Shown here: piece by piece, positions 1-7,700 of the stretch
How the letters are laid out: every line of letters starts with the position of its first letter
Position numbering within the stretch: position 1 is the stretch's first letter
NCBI GenBank assembly: GCA_964535015.1
Contig: CAZHRU010000101.1
Span: forward strand, 1-8,820
Source: CAZDUS01 sp964535015
GTDB lineage: Bacteria; Verrucomicrobiota; Kiritimatiellia; CAIKKV01; CAITUY01
Direction of reading: 5' to 3'
DNA: 8,820 nt
Position numbers and translations under genes: made by a program
Notes under the pieces: model-generated
Database searches by the model: none
What the model was told of the DNA's origin: nothing
What the model saw: only the letters and a program-made list of their open reading frames with translations

Positions 1-134
1 CCTTTCCTGGACACGATCGATCCGATCACGGATAATCGCCGAACCACCAAGTCCACCGTACGCCGTTGATCGCGCCGCCGATGAAGAATGATATAAAAAG
101 TCATGGATCGAGCGCTTACTAGACTCTCTCGAAT

Positions 135-170
135 GTCCCGTGAACAGAATGATCATTTCGTTCCCGGGAC
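135..170. repeat. 36-bp imperfect palindrome
   Basis: The left arm GTCCCGTGAACAGAATGA (135-152) pairs with the right arm TCATTTCGTTCCCGGGAC (153-170). Of 18 position pairs, 16 are Watson-Crick, one is a G-T wobble (147/158) or simple mismatch in DNA, and the failures are near 146/159 and 141/164. The centre is the perfect 10-bp palindrome AATGATCATT at 148-157. There is no run of T after either arm, so an intrinsic terminator is not obvious. A dimeric regulator or recombinase site, or the fused ends of a small mobile element, would also fit. Part of the left arm (TCCCGTGA, 136-143) recurs inverted as TCACGGGA at 212-219. Confidence 0.7.
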
Positions 171-204
171 CCCAAGTAGTCGCTTGAGTCATTGAACAAT
201 TCCG

Positions 205-265
205 AAGCGGGTCACGGGAGTGATTAACTCCCCGCTCCCACACCACCGGACTTGCGGTCAGCGAC
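205..265 (-). mobile_element. Possible relic of a group II intron 3' end
   Basis: Read on the minus strand, this stretch contains GACCGCAAGTCCGGTGGTG followed at once by TGGGAGCGGGGAG, then TTAATC, then ACTCCCGTGACCCG. From memory, bacterial group II introns commonly carry a very similar series after the reverse-transcriptase gene: a GTCCGGTGGTGTGGGAG-like domain V region, then a G-rich/C-rich hairpin with an unpaired A (domain VI), then a CCCGAT-like 3' end. The hairpin is visible here: GGGAGT at 216-221 pairs with ACTCCC at 227-232 across a 5-base loop. The 5' partner strand expected for domain V is not intact, and there is no room for a reverse-transcriptase gene before position 494, so this could only be a truncated, inactive remnant. 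It is a recognition by eye and may be wrong. Confidence 0.3.
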
Positions 266-493
266 GATGTCTGGGGCGGAGTGTAAATAGTAGAATAGAA
301 GGCGCAGTGCACGAGGGACGATACATCGTGCGTCGGCCCATCGAACTATAACGCCCTCGCCCAACTCACCTCCCTATCGCGGCGCGACGCCTTGAACAAT
401 CTCATCATCCGGGCTTGCACAGAACCCGTCACTCAGGCAGTATCCCCCGCCTTTCCCCGAAAACACCACAGCACTTGAAACGAAAATAACCAC

Positions 494-2071
494 ATGATTG
501 CCACCTCGAAACTGACCAAACGATTCGGACCGGATGTCTTGTTCGAGGACGTTAGCGTCCAGTTCACTCCAGGAAACTGCTATGGCCTGATCGGTGCCAA
601 TGGGTCCGGAAAATCCACCTTCATCAAAATCCTGGCCGGCCTCATCCCCGCCAGCCAGGGCGAAATCACCATCGGACGCGACTGCACCCTTGGGTATCTG
701 CGTCAGGACCACGCCGAGTTCGACAACATCTCCATCCTGGACACCGTCTACATGGGCAACAGGAAACTCTGGGACCTTCACCAGGAACGCGAGGCCCTGT
801 ACTCCAAGACGGACCTAACCGATGCCGAACATGAACGCAGCGGCCTGGTGGAGGAGGAATTCGGCCAGGCTGGCGGCTACACCATGGAAACCGACGCCGC
901 CAAGTTGCTGGCAGGTCTCGGATTCACCGAGGATGTCTTCTCTCGGGAAATGAGCACCTTGCAGGGCGGCTTCAAACTCAGGGTCCTCCTGGCCCAGGTT
1001 CTGTTCGCCCACCCCCACGTCCTCCTCCTGGACGAACCCACCAACCATTTGGACCTCGAATCCATCGAGTGGCTGGTGGAACTCCTGAAACGGTATGAGG
1101 GCACCGTCATCGTCATCTCCCATGACCGCTATTTCCTGAACCAGGTTTGCACCCACATCGCCGATCTGGACTACCACGAGATCCGCATGTTCACCGGGAA
1201 CTACGATGACTTCACCATCGCCAGTCTGGAAGCCCGTGAACTGCGTGAAAAAACCAACAAGAAATTGGAAAAACAGATTCACGACCTCAAGACCTTCATC
1301 AGCCGGTTCAGCGCCAACGCCTCCAAGGCCAAACAGGCAACCTCCCGCCAAAAACTGTTGGGCAAAATCGAACTGGAAGAAGTCAAACCCAGTTCGCGCG
1401 TATCCCCCTACATCCGGTTCCAACCCAAACGGAGACTCGGGAATAAGGTCATTGAAGTCCAGGGCATCTCCAAATCCTACGACCGCCCACTCTTCAGGGA
1501 CTTTTCCTGCAAAATCGATCCGGGCGAGAAAATCGCGATCATCGGCAAGAACGGCGCCGGAAAAACAACTCTCCTTAAAATCCTCTGCGGCTTGCTCCCG
1601 CCGGATTCCGGCTCCGTCATCCATGGCGACACCGTCCAACTTTCCCTCTTCCCCCAGGATCCCGGCGAAGCACTGGACCCGGATGCCCAAGCCATCACCT
1701 GGTTGCGTCAATTCTCCGAGGATCAGGAGATCACCGAGACAGAACTCCGCTCCTTCATGGGCCGCATGCTGTTCAGCAAGGACGATGTCTTCAAATCCAC
1801 CCGGGTTCTGAGCGGCGGCGAAAAGGCCCGCCTGATCCTGGCCAAAATGATGCTGGAAGGCGGCAATGTGGCCATCCTGGATGAACCTACCAACCACCTC
1901 GACCTCGAATCCATCGAAGCCCTCAATTTCGCCCTGGCCACCACCCACGGCACCGTCATCTTCGTCTCCCATGACCACCGCCTGATCGGTTCGCTGGCCA
2001 CGCGGCTCCTGGAAATCAAGGACGGAACCGTCTTGGATCGCAACGTCGAAAACCCGGCCCTGGCACGCTGA
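494..2071 (+). CDS. ybiT: ABC-F family ATPase, YbiT-type
   Basis: This 525-residue soluble protein has two ATP-binding cassettes on one chain and no membrane segments, which defines the ABC-F family. Members bind in or near the ribosomal E site and influence translation, and some protect against ribosome-targeting antibiotics. In the first cassette Walker A is GANGSGKST (34-42), the signature is degenerate (LQGG, 156-159), Walker B is LLLDEPTNHLD (ending at 187) and the switch histidine is His210. In the second, Walker A is GKNGAGKTT (351-359), the signature is LSGGEK (439-444), Walker B is ILDEPTNHLD (461-470) and the switch histidine is His493. The charged linker at about 250-315, containing FISRFSANASKAKQATSR, closely matches E. 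coli YbiT, as does the N-terminus, which supports the ATG at 494 although no clear Shine-Dalgarno sequence precedes it. The paired catalytic glutamates (181 and 464) are intact, so it should be an active ATPase. The family is sure; equivalence to YbiT is likely, but the physiological role is not shown here. Confidence 0.93.
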   Translation: MIATSKLTKRFGPDVLFEDVSVQFTPGNCYGLIGANGSGKSTFIKILAGLIPASQGEITIGRDCTLGYLRQDHAEFDNISILDTVYMGNRKLWDLHQEREALYSKTDLTDAEHERSGLVEEEFGQAGGYTMETDAAKLLAGLGFTEDVFSREMSTLQGGFKLRVLLAQVLFAHPHVLLLDEPTNHLDLESIEWLVELLKRYEGTVIVISHDRYFLNQVCTHIADLDYHEIRMFTGNYDDFTIASLEARELREKTNKKLEKQIHDLKTFISRFSANASKAKQATSRQKLLGKIELEEVKPSSRVSPYIRFQPKRRLGNKVIEVQGISKSYDRPLFRDFSCKIDPGEKIAIIGKNGAGKTTLLKILCGLLPPDSGSVIHGDTVQLSLFPQDPGEALDPDAQAITWLRQFSEDQEITETELRSFMGRMLFSKDDVFKSTRVLSGGEKARLILAKMMLEGGNVAILDEPTNHLDLESIEALNFALATTHGTVIFVSHDHRLIGSLATRLLEIKDGTVLDRNVENPALAR

Positions 2072-2082
2072 CCCATCCCTCC

Positions 2083-2112
2083 TTGCCATCCCCCCGCCTT
2101 CTCCGCTATGAT
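2083..2112 (+). promoter_or_regulatory. Sigma70-type promoter for the phosphorylase gene
   Basis: A -35 box TTGCCA (2083-2088) is followed after 18 bases by a -10 box TATGAT (2107-2112), inside the 66-base gap after the ABC-F stop codon. Transcription should start near 2119, giving a leader of about 19 bases that carries GGAG at 2127-2130, seven bases before the ATG at 2138. The upstream in-frame ATG at 2108 lies inside the -10 box and so cannot be the start on this transcript. The phosphorylase can therefore be expressed independently of the ABC-F gene. Confidence 0.65.
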
Positions 2113-2137
2113 CCCTCCCTTAATCCGGAGTTTCCAA

Positions 2138-4702
2138 ATGAAAACATCATCGCCCAAAGTTAAGAAACCGGCACGCCCCGCGTCCCGGTCAACATCGAAA
2201 TCCAAAGCCAAGGGCAAGGACGCCCCCTGTGGCGATATGCGCACCTTCCGCACCCTCGACACCGTGGCCGCCCTGAAGGTCAACTTCGAGAACCACCTGC
2301 GCTACACCCTCGCCCGTGACCAGTATTCGGCCACCGACCACGACCGCTATATCGCCCTCGCCATGGCCATCCGCGACCGCCTCGTGGGCCGCTGGATCCA
2401 AACCAACCAGACCTATGTCTCCCGCAACGTCAAGCGCGTCTACTACCTATCGCTCGAATACCTCATGGGCCGCGCCATGGGTAATAACGTCATCAATCTC
2501 GGCCTGGACCAGATCGTCGCCAAGGCCATGAGCGACATCGGCCTGGATTGGAACTACATGCGGGAACTGGAGCGCGATGCCGCCCTCGGCAATGGCGGCC
2601 TCGGCCGCCTCGCCGCCTGCTTCCTCGACTCCCTCGCCACCCATGAACTGCCCGGTTACGGCTATGGCATCCGCTACGACTACGGCATCTTCCGCCAGGT
2701 CATCCGGGACGGACAACAGGTCGAGGAACCCGATAACTGGCTCCGCGACGGCAACCCCTGGGAAATCGAGCGCCCGGAATACCAGTTCCCCGTCCATTTC
2801 GGCGGCGAAATCAAGGAGGAACGCGACGCCCAGGGACGCCTCGTCACCCGCTGGATGAACTACGACACCGTCCTCGGCGTCCCCCATGATATGCCTATCG
2901 CGGGGTACGGCAACAACACCGTGAACAACCTCCGCCTCTGGGCCGCCAAGGCCTCCGAGGAGTTTGACCTCGCCTTCTTCAATAACGGCGACTACATCGG
3001 CGCTTACGAACAGAAACTGCTCCGCGAAAACATCACCAAAATCCTCTACCCGAACGACCGCATCGAGAAGGGCCGCGAACTGCGCTTCAAACAGCAGTTC
3101 TTCTTCGTCTCCTGCTCCCTGCAGGATATCCTGCGCCGCTTCCGCCTCTCCAACCAGAATTGGAACGTCCTGCCGGATAAGGTCGGCATCCAACTGAACG
3201 ATACCCATCCCGCCATGGCCATCCCTGAACTGATGCGCCTCCTCCTCGACGAATACGGTCTCGATTGGGATCACGCCTGGGACCTGACCGTCCGCGTCTT
3301 CGGCTACACCAACCACACCATCATGCCCGAAGCCCTGGAACGATGGCCCATCCGCATGTTCGAGGAACTCCTGCCTCGCCACCTCATCATCATCTACGAG
3401 ATCAACCGCCGGTTCCTCCGCACCGTGATGAACAAGTTCCCGGACGACCATGACCGCCTGCGCCGCATGTCGCTGGTCGAGGAAGGCGCGGAGAAACAAG
3501 TCCGCATGGCCCATCTGGCCGTGGTCGGAAGCCATAGCATCAACGGCGTGGCCCACCTCCACTCGGAATTGCTCAAGGAAACCCTCTTCAAGGATTTCTA
3601 CGAACTCTGGCCCGCCAAATTCAACAACAAGACCAACGGCATCACCCAGCGCCGCTGGCTCCTGAAGAGCAACCCCTCCCTCGCCACGCTGATCACCAAA
3701 CGCATCGGCGACGGCTGGATCAAGAACCTCTTCCAACTCAAGAAATTGGAAAAATTCGCCAACGACGCCGAATTGATGGCCCAACTGCGCGCCATCAAAC
3801 TGGAAAACAAGAAGCGCCTCGCCGAATACATCCAGGTGACCAACGGCGTCGAGGTGGATCCCCACTCGCTGTTTGACGTGCAGGTCAAACGCATGCACGA
3901 ATACAAGCGGCAACTGCTGAATGTCCTGCACATCCTCTACCGCTATAACCAGATCAAGGCGAACCCCGCCATGGATGTGCCCCCGCGCACCTTCATCTTC
4001 GGCGGCAAGGCCGCCCCCGGTTATGCCATGGCCAAGTTGATCATCAAACTGATCAACGATGTCGGCGGCGTCATCAACGCCGATCCGGATGTCCGCGGCC
4101 GCCTGAAAATGGTCTTCCTCGGCGATTACCGCGTCTCGCTCGCCGAACGGATCATCCCCGCCAGCGACCTGAGCGAACAGATCAGCACCGCCGGCACCGA
4201 AGCCAGCGGCACCGGCAATATGAAGTTCGCCCTGAACGGCGCCCTGACCATCGGCACCCTCGATGGCGCCAATATCGAAATCCGCGAAGCAGTCGGCGAG
4301 GAGAACTTCTTCACGTTCGGCAAGACCATTGAGGAGGTCAAGGCCATCCGCGCCGCCGGCTCGCATAACCCCTGGGACTACTACAATAACTCCCCGGAAA
4401 TCCGCCACATCCTGGACTGCCTGTCCGGGGATTTCCTTAACCTGGAACAACCGGGTCTCTACCGCCCCATCCGGGAGGCGTTGCTGGAATTCGGCGACTA
4501 CTACCTGCACCTGGCGGACTTCCCGTCCTACCTCGAAACCCAGAAGCGCGTGGATGAGGTCTACCGGGACCGGGACGCCTGGTCGCGCATGTGCCTGTTG
4601 AACATCGCCAATATGGGCCAGTTCAGTTCGGACCGTACGATTCTCGAATACGCCCGCGACATCTGGAACCTGAAACCCTGCCCAATTTCTCTCGAGCACT
4701 AA
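2138..4702 (+). CDS. glgP: Glycogen/alpha-glucan phosphorylase
   Basis: This 854-residue cytoplasmic enzyme (GT35) uses inorganic phosphate to remove terminal alpha-1,4-linked glucose from glycogen or maltodextrin as glucose-1-phosphate, with pyridoxal phosphate as cofactor. Family landmarks appear in order: YYLSLEYLMGR in the N-terminal part, LGNGGLGRLAACFLDS (150-165), NDTHPAMAIPELMRLL, TNHTIMPEALERW, then KRMHEYKRQLLN around 584-595, and finally TEASGTGNMKFALNGAL, whose Lys696 corresponds to the pyridoxal-phosphate-binding Lys680 of rabbit muscle phosphorylase. Arg585 and Lys590 match rabbit Arg569 and Lys574 with the same offset of 16, so the catalytic core appears complete. The start at 2138 is chosen because GGAG sits seven bases upstream and the alternative ATG at 2108 overlaps the promoter. 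The first 27 or so residues are a Lys/Ser/Ala/Pro-rich, probably disordered tail before the fold begins. GlgP and MalP types cannot be told apart securely, and no other glycogen gene is in the window. Confidence 0.95.
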   Translation: MKTSSPKVKKPARPASRSTSKSKAKGKDAPCGDMRTFRTLDTVAALKVNFENHLRYTLARDQYSATDHDRYIALAMAIRDRLVGRWIQTNQTYVSRNVKRVYYLSLEYLMGRAMGNNVINLGLDQIVAKAMSDIGLDWNYMRELERDAALGNGGLGRLAACFLDSLATHELPGYGYGIRYDYGIFRQVIRDGQQVEEPDNWLRDGNPWEIERPEYQFPVHFGGEIKEERDAQGRLVTRWMNYDTVLGVPHDMPIAGYGNNTVNNLRLWAAKASEEFDLAFFNNGDYIGAYEQKLLRENITKILYPNDRIEKGRELRFKQQFFFVSCSLQDILRRFRLSNQNWNVLPDKVGIQLNDTHPAMAIPELMRLLLDEYGLDWDHAWDLTVRVFGYTNHTIMPEALERWPIRMFEELLPRHLIIIYEINRRFLRTVMNKFPDDHDRLRRMSLVEEGAEKQVRMAHLAVVGSHSINGVAHLHSELLKETLFKDFYELWPAKFNNKTNGITQRRWLLKSNPSLATLITKRIGDGWIKNLFQLKKLEKFANDAELMAQLRAIKLENKKRLAEYIQVTNGVEVDPHSLFDVQVKRMHEYKRQLLNVLHILYRYNQIKANPAMDVPPRTFIFGGKAAPGYAMAKLIIKLINDVGGVINADPDVRGRLKMVFLGDYRVSLAERIIPASDLSEQISTAGTEASGTGNMKFALNGALTIGTLDGANIEIREAVGEENFFTFGKTIEEVKAIRAAGSHNPWDYYNNSPEIRHILDCLSGDFLNLEQPGLYRPIREALLEFGDYYLHLADFPSYLETQKRVDEVYRDRDAWSRMCLLNIANMGQFSSDRTILEYARDIWNLKPCPISLEH

Positions 4703-4712
4703 GTGCGCTTCT

Positions 4713-4735
4713 TATACTCTTGCGCCGACAAGGGA
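4713..4735 (+). promoter_or_regulatory. Candidate -10 box and ribosome-binding site of the glycosyltransferase gene
   Basis: TATACT at 4713-4718 is a good -10 match located just after the phosphorylase stop codon. No convincing -35 box lies 16-19 bases upstream, so the promoter is weak or needs an activator if it is real. AAGGGA at 4730-4735 is a purine-rich ribosome-binding site six bases before the ATG at 4742 and nine before the ATG at 4745. The distance from -10 box to ATG (23 bases) is close to that of the phosphorylase promoter (25 bases) and the mazE promoter (24 bases), which supports the reading. Confidence 0.4.
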
Positions 4736-4741
4736 CGTTTT

Positions 4742-7700
4742 ATGATGCACAAACTTGTGATCATTCTCATCGTCGCCGCCGCCGCCCTGCTCCGCTTCGG
4801 CGGACTTTCCCACGACCTGCACGAGGGCAAGATCTATCACCCCGACACCCCGAAACAGGTCCGCGCCACCCAACGCTTCCTCGATAACGTCTATTACCAG
4901 CATACCGGCATCGCCGACTACGATGGCTACCCCTACTTCAACTCCCATCTGGTGGAATACCTCTGCCGCGCCGGGGACCCCATCCGTGTCGCCGCCCTCA
5001 ACCTGCTGGGCGTCCCCGCCGAACCGCAAATCCCCGATATCATGGTCCTGTTCTGGATCACCCTTCTCTTTAACGCGACACTGGCCACTCTCCTCGTGTG
5101 GCTCATCTATCGCCTGGTCCTCGAACACTACGGTACCGGACCCGCCCTGGTGGCCGCCGCCTTCATCGCCCTCTCCCCCGTCGATATCACCGCCTGCCAT
5201 TACGCCAACGGCGACACCACCGCCGCCTTCTTCGCCACCCTCTCCCTCCTCTTCGCCTTGCGAATCGCCCGCGACGGCCTCTGGCGCGACTACCTGCTCG
5301 CCGTCATCTTCGCCGCCTGCGGCTTCGCCGCCAAGTATCACGCCGGTCTCGCCGCCCTGCCGATCCTCATCGCCCATGCCGCCCGCTATCCCTCACCCCG
5401 CGCCTTCTTCAGCCGCTCATCCTGGGCCCGCCTGCTGGCCTGCGCCCTCGCCGGAATCGCCACCCTGTTCATCACCATCCCAACCCTGATCGGCCACACC
5501 AACCAGGTCGTCCAGGATATCGTCGTCTTCTTCACCCATGTCTCCAAAGGACGTCGCCTCCCCGAGGAAATCCGCAGCGCCGGCATCACCGGCAAGTTCC
5601 TGTTCTCCATGACGCGCAATGGCCCCATCCTCCTCTACCTGCTTGGCCCCGTGGCCGCCACCGCCTCCCTCCTCGCTCTGGTCCGCCTTGCCCGGCGCGA
5701 CGTCCGTATCCTCATCAGCGCCTCCCTCCCCATCGTCTACTTCCTGGTCGGCGTCAGTTTCCGCCCCATCGCCCCCCCGGTCTACCACACCCTCATGACC
5801 CCCATGGTCTTCATCCTCGCCGCCATCTTCCTCTCCCGCCGCCTCAACACCACCGCTCCCATCCGCCGCCTTTGGACCATCACCGCCACCCTCGCCATCC
5901 TCCTCTCCCTCGGCTACCTCGGACGCATCTCCATCAAGGAAACCTTCTTCCAGTGGCACATGGATACACGCCGTATGGCCGGCCGCTGGGTCGCCGAAAA
6001 CGTCCCCTCCTCCTTCCGCCTGAACCGCGGTCTCTACACCTTCCAACTACCCAATCCCCCACCCGCCCGCCCCGATGGCACCGTCTTCGTCCGCAGTAGC
6101 ATCTACCCCGAATCGCCCTCCGGATCGTTCCGCCCCTTGAAGACGTTCGCCCTCGAACGCGACTCCCTGATGATGTTCCGCAATCCGGACGTCACCACCC
6201 ACATCGGCAATACCCTCTGGATCAACGGTCCCGCCGCCATGCCAATCACCCAACGCTGGCACTCCGAAACCGGCAACCAGTTCATCTTCGACAACGGAAT
6301 GACCTTCCTGCGCGACGGCAAACGTATCCCCCTGGAGGCCGGACGCCCCGTCACCCGGCGCCTGGTCACGGAAACCGCCCTCACCGACGCCGTCCTGACC
6401 ATCCGGAACGGTCCCGTTCCGAACTTCGTCTCCCTCACCTTCGGCGGCAAAACCCAAACCCTCCGCCTCGCCCCCGGCGCCTCGGATATCATCCGCATCC
6501 ATCAACCCCAACGTGGATTCCCCCGTGAACGCGGCCTGTTCTTCTACCCCCTCTCCGCCTCCACCTCCGCCGGACCCGCCCTCATCCGTCTTGCCACCCG
6601 CACCGACGAAATCGGCTCGGCCCTCTTCGACGCCCGCCGTTACTCCGATGCCGCTCCCTGGCTGGATCGGGCCGCCATCGAACAGTCGAACCCCACCCTG
6701 GCCGTCCAGGCCCTTGCCTGCCGCCAACTTACCCGCCAACCCGCCACGGCAATCCCTGACGACGTCAAAGCCACCGCCGCCCGCATCCGACAGGCCATCG
6801 ACGCCACCTCCATCGAATCCACCTATGGCATCGGCCCGCGTTACCTCGACAAACTGGACTTCCTCTCCATCCCGGGCGACACCCTTATCTGCAAGGGATT
6901 CAAGAAACGATCCAAACTCCAGATATCCCTGGACGACGATGACGAAGCCGACCTGACCCTTCCTGAACTGGATCCCGTCAAGGAGCAATCCATTTCGACA
7001 ACACCCCTCTTGCTCGATGCCGGACACTACACCTGCTCGATTCGTTTCACCTATGCCCCGCTCCCCGAACAAACCCCCATCCTGAACTTCATCGTCGCCC
7101 TTCCTGATGGAACCCCGCTCAGCCAGACCCCCGTGGACCTCACCGCCTGCGCTCCTTATCAACCCTTGGACCGCAAATTCGCCGTGCATGTTCCCGGCGA
7201 TGTCCCCACCGTCAAACTCATGGTCAAACCGGAACACGTCGCCGGCCTGACCGTCGACCGTATGGAGGTCTCGCCGGATATCCCCGCCACAGTGCAGGGA
7301 TGGAGGACCCTCCTCGACCTGCTCGATGGGGCCCCCGCCGCCACCGCCACAACACAACCCATGGCCTTCGATCTGCTCATGTCCAAGGGCGACCAGGCGG
7401 CGACAGCCAATGACTACACTGCCGCGCTTGATTTCTACAGGACAGCGGCCCGCGCCCGACCCGAGACGTTCCTGCCCGCCTCCCGCATCACCGCCATGGC
7501 CACCCGGTTCCCACAAGGCCTGCAAATGGCGGCAGACCTGCTTGCTCCCTACACGGCTAGACCCATCCAACGCGAAATCAAGATCAACGCACGCTTTCAG
7601 AACGGGTTACTGCTCGAATCCGCCCTCTTTCGCGAGACGGTCGTCGCCCCCGGCGGCAAGTTGGGATTGAACCTGTACTGGGACGTGGAGAAACCGAAGA

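Larger units (their letters stand above)
1..493. other. Gene-free region upstream of the ABC-F gene
   Basis: I see no supportable gene here. The first 240 bases contain 126 G or C (about 52%), against about 60% or more in the genes downstream, and every frame is broken or short. A rightward frame open from the window edge ends at a TGA at 67-69 and could be the last 22 codons of an upstream gene, but nothing in it is recognisable. A leftward frame beginning with ATG at 105 runs open to the window edge, with no ribosome-binding site and no recognisable motif. The stretch does hold a 36-bp imperfect palindrome (135-170) and a possible group II intron tail (about 205-265), listed separately. The mix of lower GC, decayed structure and no genes looks like an accessory junction or an old insertion scar. 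I found no convincing promoter for the ABC-F gene in it. Confidence 0.6.

Noticed and set aside
1..105. Leftward frame with ATG at 105 running off the window edge
   Set aside because: There is no ribosome-binding site, no family resemblance and only about 35 codons visible. It could be chance.
192..400. TTGAACAAT repeated at 192-200 and 392-400
   Set aside because: A 9-base direct repeat within about 500 bases is expected by chance roughly half the time, and the flanks do not match.
415..446. TTGCAC and a CAGTAT/TATCCC pair as a promoter for the ABC-F gene
   Set aside because: The -10 match is poor at the 17-base spacing, and the better hexamer would need a 20-base spacing. Not convincing.
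815..2089. Antisense open frame opposite the ABC-F gene (about 424 codons)
   Set aside because: It is a shadow of the C-ending codons of the ABC-F gene, whose motifs are all on the plus strand.
2447..4699. Very long open frame antisense to the phosphorylase (about 750 codons)
   Set aside because: The sense gene uses C at most third positions, so the antisense frame in register is filled with codons beginning with G, which cannot be stops. The sense strand has all the phosphorylase motifs, and the antisense product is unrecognisable and compositionally odd.
5098..6099. Plus-strand open frame of 333 codons, rich in Arg, Pro and His, inside the glycosyltransferase gene
   Set aside because: It is an out-of-frame reading of C-rich sequence with a low-complexity product, while the glycosyltransferase frame carries the membrane segments and motifs.
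6047..7570. Long open frame antisense to the glycosyltransferase (about 507 codons), Gly-rich
   Set aside because: Same composition effect as opposite the phosphorylase. There is no ribosome-binding site or recognisable domain, and the sense frame runs uninterrupted through it.
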